Shown: positions 1 to 5,624 of the stretch, piece after piece
How positions within the stretch are numbered: the first letter of the stretch is position 1
Layout: each line of letters begins with the position of its first letter
Assembly: GCA_016285415.1 (NCBI GenBank)
Contig: JAEEQU010000055.1
Location: 1 to 5,752, forward strand
Source: Alphaproteobacteria bacterium
Lineage (GTDB): Bacteria; Pseudomonadota; Alphaproteobacteria; Rs-D84
Direction of reading: 5' to 3'
DNA: 5,752 bases
Made by a program: the position numbers and the translations under genes
Notes under the pieces: model-generated
Databases searched by the model: none
Told to the model about the DNA's origin: nothing
The model's input: the letters and a program-made list of their open reading frames with translations, nothing else

Positions 1-1
1 T

Positions 2-1690
2 TTGCATCATTTTGATTTGCCGTCATCGGTTTCAAATTTTGCGCCTGATTTTGTGCCGGCCATGACCGCAGAGACCCCACATGAAATTGCCGGAACACTT
101 GGCGAAATGGCGGCGGGTCGTGGTGATGAATTGCCGGTGTCGCGGTTCAAGGTTGATGGTGAATTCGGGGCAGGGCAATATCCAGTTGGAACATCAAAAT
201 ATGAAAAACGCGCGATTTCAACACGCGTGGCAAAGTGCGATTTAGAAAAATGTATCCAATGCGGAAAGTGTTCTATGCTGTGTCCACATGCGGCGATTCG
301 TATCAAGGCATTGACCGCGGACCAGGTTGCCGATGCCAAGAAACGTGGTGTAATTGTCGTTCCAATGAAAACACCAGAACTGGGCGCGGATATGTATTTC
401 ACAATATCTGTATCGCCGGCGGATTGTACGGGTTGCGGACTGTGTGTAAAGAATTGTCCGGTTGGTGCGTTGTCTATGGTTAATGCAAATTCTGATGATC
501 AGGCGGTGTTTGATGAAACGGTTAAATTGCCAGACCAACCGCGTGAAAAATTGAATCTGAATTTGCCAAAGCATATTGAATTGTTGCCGCATTATTTTGA
601 ATTCCCAGGTGCATGTGCGGGGTGCGGTGAAACGCCGTATATCAAAATGATGGCGCACCTGTTTGGCGATCATATGGTTGTGGCAAATGCAACGGGTTGT
701 TCGTCTATTTACGGTGCGAATTTGCCGACAACCCCGTGGACTGTTGACGCAAATGGTCGTGGGCCGGCGTGGTCAAATTCGCTGTTTGAAGATAATGCGG
801 AATATGGTTTGGGTATGCGTATTGCATTAAATCAACGGCGCGAAATGCTGAAAGGGTTGTTGTTTGAATTGGGCATCAAAGACGTAGAAGAAAAATTCGC
901 CGAAACAGATATAGATGTCCAACGCAAAATCAAAGACGATTTGGCGAAAAAATTAAAGAAGATTGATTCGCCGTCTGCACGTTTGGCGGAAAGTATGTTG
1001 GGCGATATTGTACAAAAGACCGTATGGATTGTTGGTGGCGATGGATGGGCATACGATATTGGTTACGGTGGTTTGGACCATGTGCTGCACAGTGGTGAAA
1101 ATGTGAATATATTGGTGTTGGATACCGAAGGGTATTCAAACACTGGTGGTCAACAGTCCAAAGCAACACCGTTTGGTGCCAGTATGAAATTCGCAATTGG
1201 TGGTAAAAATCATGCCAAGAAAGATTTAGGTATGATTGCGATGATGTCGGGTGCATATGTGGCGCAAATTGCCATCGGTGCGAATCCGGCACAGGCGATT
1301 AAGGCATTTCGCGAAGCGGCATCGTTTAACGGACCGTCCATCATATTGGCGTATGCACCATGTATCGCGCATGGGTTTGCATTGCAAAATGGTCCCGAAC
1401 ATCAGACCCAAATGGTGAATACGGGTGCGTGGCCATTATATCGGTTTGACCCGCGTTTGATTGTAGAAGGGCACAACCCGATGATGATGGATTCAAATGT
1501 TGATGCGCTTAGTCCGCTGGAAGAATTCCTTAAGACCGAGACGCGTTTTGCGGCGGCGCGTGCATCAAATCCGAACTTTGAACGGTTGGTTGAATATGCC
1601 AAGGAAAATAATCGCTATAAAACGCAATTAAAGAAATATATTGCGCACTTTGCGATGATGCAGGCAACCAAAGACAATGGCGAGGGATAA
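2..1690 (+). CDS. nifJ: Pyruvate:ferredoxin (flavodoxin) oxidoreductase, C-terminal half (5' end outside window)
   Basis: This cytoplasmic enzyme oxidatively decarboxylates pyruvate with CoA to acetyl-CoA and CO2, passing electrons to ferredoxin or flavodoxin. The frame is open to the left edge, so the TTG at position 2 is not taken as a start; the visible 562 residues are about half of the family's roughly 1,170-1,200. Two ferredoxin-type 4Fe-4S motifs are present: C84-x2-C87-x2-C90-x3-C94-P and C142-x2-C145-x2-C148-x3-C152-P. The TPP-binding domain follows. C205, C208, C233 and C454 (in GACAGCGE, TGCSS and YAPC) fit the third, proximal cluster. The thiamine diphosphate motif starts at GGDGWAYD (345-352) and runs to SNTGGQ (379-384). 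All cluster ligands and the TPP motif are intact, so the enzyme should be functional. The missing upstream part would hold the pyruvate-binding and CoA-binding domains. It is probably cotranscribed with bamE, 2 bp downstream. Confidence 0.96.
   Translation: MHHFDLPSSVSNFAPDFVPAMTAETPHEIAGTLGEMAAGRGDELPVSRFKVDGEFGAGQYPVGTSKYEKRAISTRVAKCDLEKCIQCGKCSMLCPHAAIRIKALTADQVADAKKRGVIVVPMKTPELGADMYFTISVSPADCTGCGLCVKNCPVGALSMVNANSDDQAVFDETVKLPDQPREKLNLNLPKHIELLPHYFEFPGACAGCGETPYIKMMAHLFGDHMVVANATGCSSIYGANLPTTPWTVDANGRGPAWSNSLFEDNAEYGLGMRIALNQRREMLKGLLFELGIKDVEEKFAETDIDVQRKIKDDLAKKLKKIDSPSARLAESMLGDIVQKTVWIVGGDGWAYDIGYGGLDHVLHSGENVNILVLDTEGYSNTGGQQSKATPFGASMKFAIGGKNHAKKDLGMIAMMSGAYVAQIAIGANPAQAIKAFREAASFNGPSIILAYAPCIAHGFALQNGPEHQTQMVNTGAWPLYRFDPRLIVEGHNPMMMDSNVDALSPLEEFLKTETRFAAARASNPNFERLVEYAKENNRYKTQLKKYIAHFAMMQATKDNGEG
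1682..1687 (+). promoter_or_regulatory. Ribosome binding site of bamE, inside the end of nifJ
   Basis: GAGGGA lies 5 nt before the bamE ATG at 1693 and overlaps the last codons of nifJ. This is a good Shine-Dalgarno match and supports both the chosen bamE start and translational coupling with nifJ. Confidence 0.7.
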
Positions 1691-1692
1691 AT

Positions 1693-2124
1693 ATGAAAAA
1701 AATAATTTTAATTTTATGTTGTATCTTTGTTGGGGCGTGCACTTTCCAGACCAAGCACCGCGGATATGTTTTTCCACAAGATTTGGAACCAAAAATTGCA
1801 TCGGTTAAAACAACAACCCAATTGCAAGATTTAATTGGTTCACCCCAGGCGAAAACTGTTCATGGGGACGAGGTTTGGATTTATTATGGCGCGGATGAAA
1901 ACTATCATGGGCCATTCCCATTAACATACGATAATAAAACCGTATTGTTGGCGTGGGTTAGGGGAACGCAGATTACAAAAACTCAAGTTTTGCACGACCA
2001 AGATTTGCCAGATGTGGAAATAGATTCCGATGAAACGGCAATCCCAGCCGCCATAGAATTAAACGCGATAGAAGAACTGTTTAACAATGTCGGACGGTTC
2101 AGCCCGGCGGGTCTTGGACAATAA
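1693..2124 (+). CDS. bamE: Outer membrane protein assembly factor BamE (SmpA/OmlA family lipoprotein)
   Basis: BamE is a small lipoprotein on the periplasmic face of the outer membrane that stabilises the BAM complex (BamA/BamD), which inserts beta-barrel proteins. The 143-residue product has a lipoprotein signal: basic MKK, a hydrophobic stretch 4-14, and lipobox V-G-A-C with the acylated cysteine at C16. The SmpA/OmlA fold follows: the RGYVFPQDL segment (23-31), a helix leading to LIGSP (47-51), and VWIYY (61-65). The C-terminal EELFNNVGRF (127-136) is characteristic of alphaproteobacterial BamE. The length fits that group. The ATG at 1693 is supported by GAGGGA 5 nt upstream. The gene follows nifJ by 2 bp, an unusual partner for bamE, and is closed by a strong terminator. 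Identification rests on signature segments seen by eye; a more distant SmpA/OmlA paralogue is the main alternative. Confidence 0.85.
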   Translation: MKKIILILCCIFVGACTFQTKHRGYVFPQDLEPKIASVKTTTQLQDLIGSPQAKTVHGDEVWIYYGADENYHGPFPLTYDNKTVLLAWVRGTQITKTQVLHDQDLPDVEIDSDETAIPAAIELNAIEELFNNVGRFSPAGLGQ

Positions 2125-2132
2125 AAACATTG

Positions 2133-2182
2133 AAATAATTGACGCAGGTGGGTTTTAGGTATTTTTGCGTCAATTATTTTTT
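2133..2182 (+). terminator. Rho-independent terminator after bamE
   Basis: A perfect 14-bp stem pairs 2133-2146 with 2166-2179 (core AATTGACGCA / TGCGTCAATT), closed by a 19-nt G/U-rich loop (2147-2165). A T6 run (2177-2182) lies at the base of the 3' arm. It begins 9 bp after the bamE stop codon and ends the nifJ-bamE unit. The large loop is unusual, but the stem and T tract make the call strong. Confidence 0.85.
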
Positions 2183-2193
2183 GTCCGTTTTAT

Positions 2194-2222
2194 TTGTCTT
2201 TTGAATATTTTTGTGTTATAAT
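2194..2222 (+). promoter_or_regulatory. Sigma-70-type promoter of carD
   Basis: TTGTCT (2194-2199) and a perfect TATAAT (2217-2222) are separated by 17 bp. Transcription would start near 2229, giving a leader of about 33 nt before the ATG at 2262. The promoter overlaps any longer reading of carD from the TTG at 2211, which argues for the shorter protein. Confidence 0.8.
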
Positions 2223-2261
2223 TCAGGCGTAAAGAGAGAATGGCAAAGAAAGAGAAATGCG

Positions 2262-2834
2262 ATGCCAAGTAAAAAATTAGATTTTAAAACCGGTCAATAT
2301 GTTGTCTATCCAACCCAAGGTGTTGGAAAATTGGTGCGAACCGAAGAGCAGGTTATCGGCGACCAAAAAATTAAGATGTTGGTTATAGATTTTGAAAAAA
2401 GTCGTATGACACTGCGTGTACCATTGGAACGTGCAGAAATATCGGGCTTGCGCCCATTAACAACCGCCAAAAAAATGGATGAAGCAATTGCATCTGCCAA
2501 GGGTAAAGCGGGTGCAAAGCGTATGATTTGGGCGCGTCGTGCGGCACAATACGAAGAAAATATAAATTCGGGTGACCCCATGAAATTGGCCGAGGTTGTA
2601 CGCGATCTGCAACGCCGCAGTCCGACAGATACGGTGCCGTTTTCGGCGCGTCGGTTGTATATGCGCGCGCTGGAACGCATGGCCCAGGAATTTGCCGTCT
2701 TGCACAAGATGGAGGTTGAAGACGCATCCGATAAAATAGAAGATATTTTGGGTATTCCAAAAGAAATTGACCTGAACGCTGTGGACGAAGACGAAGAAGA
2801 GGAAGAAGAGGATTATTCGGATAACAGTGATTAG
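2262..2834 (+). CDS. carD: CarD/CdnL family transcriptional regulator
   Basis: CarD-family proteins bind the RNA polymerase beta subunit and the upstream fork of the promoter bubble, stabilising open complexes, often at rRNA and growth genes. From the ATG at 2262 the product is 190 residues. The N-terminal RNA polymerase-interacting Tudor-like domain opens with FKTGQYVVYPTQGVG (8-22) and runs to LRPL (63-66). The helical DNA-binding domain follows, with W90 in RMIWARR placed like the conserved tryptophan that wedges into the minor groove in characterised homologues. The segments NSGDPMKLAEVVRDL (102-116) and LYMRALERMAQEFA (132-145) are typical of alphaproteobacterial CdnL. The C-terminus is a strongly acidic tail (about 175-190). 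A start at TTG 2211 would add 17 residues but lies inside the promoter; AGAGAA 5 nt before 2262 is a weak ribosome binding site. The gene appears monocistronic, with its own promoter and terminator. The cdnL name would also be suitable. Confidence 0.93.
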   Translation: MPSKKLDFKTGQYVVYPTQGVGKLVRTEEQVIGDQKIKMLVIDFEKSRMTLRVPLERAEISGLRPLTTAKKMDEAIASAKGKAGAKRMIWARRAAQYEENINSGDPMKLAEVVRDLQRRSPTDTVPFSARRLYMRALERMAQEFAVLHKMEVEDASDKIEDILGIPKEIDLNAVDEDEEEEEEDYSDNSD

Positions 2835-2842
2835 TGGTTAGT

Positions 2843-2861
2843 GTAAGTGTAAGTTGTAAGT
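2843..2861 (+). repeat. Three short GTAAGT direct repeats
   Basis: GTAAGT occurs at 2843-2848, 2849-2854 and 2856-2861, between the carD stop codon and its terminator hairpin. It looks like simple-sequence drift in a short 3' untranslated region; no function is proposed. Confidence 0.4.
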
Positions 2862-2891
2862 AAAACGGTTGCATATTTGCAACCGTTTTTT
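2862..2891 (+). terminator. Rho-independent terminator of carD, probably bidirectional
   Basis: A 12-bp perfect stem pairs 2862-2873 (AAAACGGTTGCA) with 2878-2889 around a TATT tetraloop, with a T6 run at 2886-2891. Read on the minus strand the same hairpin is followed by T4, so it can also stop transcripts of the convergent gene, whose TAA stop (2892-2890) sits at the edge of the T tract. Confidence 0.9.
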
Positions 2892-3387
2892 ATTTGTTTC
2901 TGCCAATAAATCCAATAAATGCCGCCCATGCTTCTTTACGTTTTTTGCATGTTTCATTGTGCTTTGATTCGGCATCGCTAATCGCTGACGGCAAATCAAA
3001 ATGTTGATGGTTGTATCCATTAAATGGGCAGGCATTTTTTGTACATTTGGATTCGCTGGTATATAACGGACAATTAAATTCTTTGACGTCGTCTGGTGTT
3101 CCCTTGTTGACAATTCCGTCTTCAAATATATTATCTTCCAGAGCATTTCTGTATATTGTCAACTTGCATGGAAGTGTGATACCCCAATCCGAAGTGTTTG
3201 GTTCAATAAAAGGTGTTGGTTTCGCGACAAAGAAACCAGCGGTTGGTTGAATCTTTTCTTTAAAGATATGGTCATTTGCCGTGGCCAGTTTTGTGCGCAA
3301 ATTACGAATCTCGTCTAATTCTTGCCTAGATTGTTTTGCCAAATTGTACCAATTGTTAAAAAGTTCTCTTTTTTCTTTGATTGTCAT
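2890..3387 (-). CDS. Hypothetical protein with a C/H-rich segment (165 residues)
   Basis: I do not recognise this protein. It is 165 residues and has no signal peptide or membrane segment, so it is probably cytoplasmic. Residues 1-47 are highly charged (MTIKEKRELF...) and look helical, possibly coiled coil. The middle (48-105) is mixed and contains GFFVAKPTPF (51-60). A C/H-rich stretch follows: C106-x8-C115-x4-C120-x6-H127-x-H129, a possible metal site. C74 and C147 are further cysteines, and the C-terminus is basic and aromatic. The ATG at 3387 has AAGGGG 6 nt upstream and a plausible promoter, and the stop abuts the bidirectional terminator; this supports a real gene although no family can be named. 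It follows lptB in the same direction after 95 bp, so read-through from lptCB is possible. In other alphaproteobacteria rpoN often follows lptB, but this protein has no visible resemblance to sigma-54. Confidence 0.75.
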   Translation of the reverse strand: MTIKEKRELFNNWYNLAKQSRQELDEIRNLRTKLATANDHIFKEKIQPTAGFFVAKPTPFIEPNTSDWGITLPCKLTIYRNALEDNIFEDGIVNKGTPDDVKEFNCPLYTSESKCTKNACPFNGYNHQHFDLPSAISDAESKHNETCKKRKEAWAAFIGFIGRNK

Positions 3388-3393
3388 AAGATA

Positions 3394-3399
3394 CCCCTT
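3394..3399 (-). promoter_or_regulatory. Ribosome binding site of the 165-residue hypothetical gene
   Basis: AAGGGG on the minus strand lies 6 nt before the ATG at 3387. It is one of the strongest Shine-Dalgarno matches in the window and fixes the start. Confidence 0.7.
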
Positions 3400-3410
3400 G
3401 TGTTGTTAGT

Positions 3411-3438
3411 ATAGTATCACAAAAAATAGAATTGGCAA
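3411..3438 (-). promoter_or_regulatory. Probable promoter of the 165-residue hypothetical gene
   Basis: On the minus strand TTGCCA (3438-3433) is followed after 16 bp by TACTAT (3416-3411), preceded by an extended -10 TG (3419-3418). An overlapping TATACT (3413-3408) is an alternative -10. The rest of the 95-bp gap (3388-3482) between lptB and this gene shows no convincing terminator hairpin for lptB and no other feature. Confidence 0.5.
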
Positions 3439-3482
3439 ATATTTGTTGGGCTGTGGCTTTATTAATCATTTGTGATGGTGTA

Positions 3483-4211
3483 CTACATTGTAAAATCTTC
3501 GCCCAGGTAAACCTTTTTTACCATTGGGTCGCGGATGATTTCACTGCTGGTGCCATGTTTCAAAATTTTACCATCGTGCAGAACATAACTGCGGTCGGTA
3601 ATGCCAAGTGTTTCGCGCACATTGTGGTCGGTTATAATCACGCCTAAACCGCGATTCTTTAATTGCGACACCAAACTACGAATTTCATTAACGGCGATTG
3701 GGTCAATTCCGGCAAATGGTTCGTCCAGCAATATGAATTTTGGATCATTGGCCAATGCACGCGCAATTTCAACACGGCGGCGTTCACCACCCGACAATGA
3801 TGTCGCTGGACTGCGTCGCAGGTGCGAAATAGAAAATTCTTCTAGCAGCGCATCCAATTTTTGTTGTCTTTTTTTACGACTTGGTTCAACAATTTCCAAA
3901 ATTGCCATAATGTTTTGTTCAACGTTCAGACCACGGAAAACGCTGTTTTCCTGGGGTAAATAGCCAATATGCAAACGCGCACGCTGATAAAATGGCAGAT
4001 GGGTAATATCTTGGGAATTTAAAAATATTTGTCCCCCCGTTGCATTTAACTGGCCCGTGATGCAATAAAACGCCGTCGTTTTACCGGCCCCGTTCGGTCC
4101 CAATAATCCAACCGATTCGCCCTGGCGCGCAATCAGTGATATGTCGCGCAGAACCATTCTTTTGCCATAAGATTTTGACAGGTGTTCAACCCGTAATTCA
4201 GATTGCTTCAT
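3483..4211 (-). CDS. lptB: LPS export system ATP-binding protein LptB
   Basis: LptB is the cytoplasmic ATPase of the LptB2FG transporter, which extracts lipopolysaccharide from the inner membrane and drives it along the Lpt bridge to the outer membrane. The 242 residues match the family's usual length. All ABC motifs are intact: Walker A GPNGAGKT (38-45), Q-loop Q87 in YLPQENSVF, signature LSGGE (139-143), Walker B FILLDE (159-164) followed by PFAGIDP, and H-loop H196 in TDHN. YLPQENSVFRGLNVEQN and the C-terminal VYLGEDF (234-240) are LptB hallmarks that separate it from branched-chain amino acid ABC ATPases. The ATG overlaps the lptC stop in an ATGA, indicating translational coupling. It is the downstream gene of an lptC-lptB pair that lacks lptA. 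Confidence 0.96.
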   Translation of the reverse strand: MKQSELRVEHLSKSYGKRMVLRDISLIARQGESVGLLGPNGAGKTTAFYCITGQLNATGGQIFLNSQDITHLPFYQRARLHIGYLPQENSVFRGLNVEQNIMAILEIVEPSRKKRQQKLDALLEEFSISHLRRSPATSLSGGERRRVEIARALANDPKFILLDEPFAGIDPIAVNEIRSLVSQLKNRGLGVIITDHNVRETLGITDRSYVLHDGKILKHGTSSEIIRDPMVKKVYLGEDFTM

Positions 4212-4696
4212 ATTCGTATCACCAATTCTTCTGTTTGAATTTCTTGTTCTTGGTCTGTTTTTATGCGGACATTTTTAATTAACTTAATCGTCTTTTTTGC
4301 ACGATTAAATTCGGCGTTTGCCGCAGAAAATACGACCTTGACCGGTTTGCCGTCTTTGGTTTTTGTGGTGAATCCCGAAACAGTATCCAAATAAATTACA
4401 TCGGGATTATCATATTTTTGATGCCCAGTCGCCGCGTTTATTTTAAACGGACCGCCGTTGGCATCAACACCACTGAACGATGCACCAGACATTTTGAATT
4501 GATTGCTGATTACATCGCGCATATTTATCGCAGATATGGGTGACCATAATAATTGCTTGGTAAATAATGCACCCGCAACCAATGCCGCAACCATAACCAA
4601 ACCCCATCCAGTAAAGAAAAACTGCCACAGGCGTTGCCAACGTTTGTGCTTGCTGATGATTATAAAATTGCGTTTGCTTTTGGTCATCTTGGTCAT
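4208..4696 (-). CDS. lptC: LPS export system protein LptC, short form
   Basis: LptC is a bitopic inner-membrane protein whose periplasmic beta-jellyroll domain receives LPS from LptB2FG and hands it to LptA. The 162-residue product has a basic cytoplasmic N-terminus (2-22), one membrane helix (about 24-46), then a periplasmic domain starting with the LptC-like segment FKMSGASFSGVDANG (67-81). Later strands include VVFSAANAEFNRAKKTIKLIKNV (121-143). The protein ends at EELVIRI (156-162), where many LptC proteins continue for roughly another 30-40 residues of strands. No frameshifted remainder is possible because lptB starts in the overlapping ATGA. The ATG at 4696 has no clear Shine-Dalgarno; ATG 4687, nine bases downstream in frame, is an alternative start. 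The call is based on topology, the LptC-like segment and the overlap with lptB; sequence conservation in this family is low. Confidence 0.82.
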   Translation of the reverse strand: MTKMTKSKRNFIIISKHKRWQRLWQFFFTGWGLVMVAALVAGALFTKQLLWSPISAINMRDVISNQFKMSGASFSGVDANGGPFKINAATGHQKYDNPDVIYLDTVSGFTTKTKDGKPVKVVFSAANAEFNRAKKTIKLIKNVRIKTDQEQEIQTEELVIRI

Positions 4697-4788
4697 ATGT
4701 TAGACGACAATAAAATAAAAAGCAATTTTTTATATTTGTTCAATTTGTTTTTTTATGATATAATCTGTCAATAAGAGAGAGTGCAATA
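4697..4788. other. Divergent intergenic region between lptC and the exported-protein gene
   Basis: These 92 very AT-rich bases must hold the start signals of both divergent genes. The rightward promoter is clear (separate entry). Leftward, the best candidate I can see is TTGCTT (4725-4720), 17 bp, TAACAT (4702-4697) on the minus strand, which would place initiation close to or inside the first lptC codons. This leftward assignment is weak. Confidence 0.4.
4736..4764 (+). promoter_or_regulatory. Extended -10 promoter of the 274-residue exported-protein gene
   Basis: TTGTTC (4736-4741) and a perfect TATAAT (4759-4764) are 17 bp apart, with an extended -10 TG at 4756-4757 (TGaTATAAT). Transcription should start near 4771, leaving a leader of about 18 nt that contains the purine-rich ribosome binding site AAGAGAGAG (4773-4781), 7 nt before the ATG. 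Confidence 0.82.
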
Positions 4789-5613
4789 ATGAAAAAATTT
4801 GCTGCTATTTTTGTTGCGTTAATCATTGTGGGTGAAGTGATGTCCGCATTTGGCGCCGCAAATGTATTGGTGCCGAAAAAGGCAAGTTCTGTGGCAAAGC
4901 GCGAAACGGAAACATCGGTGACAGGCCTTGGGGGCAGTTTATTACCAACCGCACTTGGTGTCGTTGGAAACGTTATGGCATTGAACAAGCAACAAAAAGA
5001 ATTGGTTGCAGAATGTGAACCAACCAGCAGAGAAATTTCGTTTGTTAACAATCTTGTGAAAGAGTGGGCAATCGCAGGCGCACCAAATCCGTTCTTGATG
5101 GGAACATTTGGAAATGTGTACGCGTGCGACGGTGAGCGCTATGAAGATGTTATGAGTCATGCAGATTCTTCGTTGGATGTTGTGAATTTATGCTATGACG
5201 CATTTACCGATGCCGAGGCACGTGGCGCCGTTTGGGCCGGATATCCAAAGGCCGCTGTTGCAAGATATTGTCCCGACGGTAGTGGCACATGTGCGGCAAA
5301 TAAACAAAAGAAAGTAACAAATTTGTACGAAATATTTAATGCAATTGATTTTGACGAAAAAGATTATACCAAGGCCGAAGCAACCCAGGCAAATGCGTTG
5401 TTGGAAAAATCAGCCAAATGTTCTGGTTCAAAATTGGCGGCGAAACGGTTGGAATCTTTTGGTACATTTGTGACCAGTACCATTGGTGGTTTGGGACAAA
5501 AAACAAATACTGCATCTGTGATGCAAAGTGTTTCGGGAGCCATGGGCAGTTCGGGACTTGGCGGACTGGTGGGTAGTTTTGGCGGAATTGCGGGTCAATT
5601 GCTGGATAGATAA
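4789..5613 (+). CDS. Hypothetical exported protein with six cysteines and Gly-rich ends (274 residues)
   Basis: I do not recognise the family. An N-terminal signal peptide is clear: MKK, a hydrophobic core (4-15), and a likely signal peptidase I site near AFGA-A (20-24), so the protein should be exported. There is no lipobox. The mature part begins with a basic linker, then a Gly-rich hydrophobic segment (about 46-65, GLGGSLLP then VVGNVMAL). A globular region carries all six cysteines: C76, C113, C135, C161, C168 and C211, an even number compatible with three disulfides. The C-terminus (about 229-270) is again Gly/Ser-rich with GGLG (233-236) and GLGGLVG (256-262), suggesting glycine-zipper-type membrane association. 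The start is fixed by AAGAGAGAG 7 nt upstream and a strong promoter. It diverges from lptC. The strong promoter suggests substantial expression; a surface or periplasmic role is inferred, not shown. Confidence 0.85.
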   Translation: MKKFAAIFVALIIVGEVMSAFGAANVLVPKKASSVAKRETETSVTGLGGSLLPTALGVVGNVMALNKQQKELVAECEPTSREISFVNNLVKEWAIAGAPNPFLMGTFGNVYACDGERYEDVMSHADSSLDVVNLCYDAFTDAEARGAVWAGYPKAAVARYCPDGSGTCAANKQKKVTNLYEIFNAIDFDEKDYTKAEATQANALLEKSAKCSGSKLAAKRLESFGTFVTSTIGGLGQKTNTASVMQSVSGAMGSSGLGGLVGSFGGIAGQLLDR

Positions 5614-5624
5614 TCTTTTGAACG

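Noticed and set aside
7..1602. Several antisense open frames of 61-143 codons under nifJ.
   Set aside because: They lie entirely opposite a conserved coding gene, have no start signals and give low-complexity or unfamiliar proteins; they are a by-product of the codon usage.
2147..2165. Riboswitch or structured RNA in the large G/U loop of the bamE terminator.
   Set aside because: The loop has no internal pairing or known aptamer motif and lies at the 3' end of the unit; it looks like a terminator with a large loop.
2211..2261. Longer carD reading from TTG at 2211 (17 extra residues).
   Set aside because: The TTG lies upstream of and overlaps the TATAAT box (2217-2222), so it would not be transcribed from this promoter. 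CarD homologues begin close to the residue encoded at 2262.
2306..2874. Antisense open frames under carD (82-163 codons).
   Set aside because: They are opposite a confidently identified gene, and one crosses the carD terminator hairpin. They have no ribosome binding site and no recognisable domain.
2995..3075. CCCH-type zinc finger in the 165-residue protein.
   Set aside because: The last spacing is C-x6-H instead of C-x3-H, so the classic finger is not supported; only a possible metal site is reported.
3011..3963. Plus-strand open frames opposite the 165-residue gene and lptB.
   Set aside because: The lptB-opposing frames are clear shadows of a conserved ABC ATPase. The 3011-3250 frame has no start signals, whereas the minus-strand gene there has a strong ribosome binding site, a promoter and a terminator.
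4208..4696. Reading the 162-residue protein as LptA rather than a short LptC.
   Set aside because: LptA is a soluble periplasmic protein with a cleaved signal peptide. This protein has a basic N-terminus and a single long membrane helix without a cleavage site, then the LptC-like segment 67-81.
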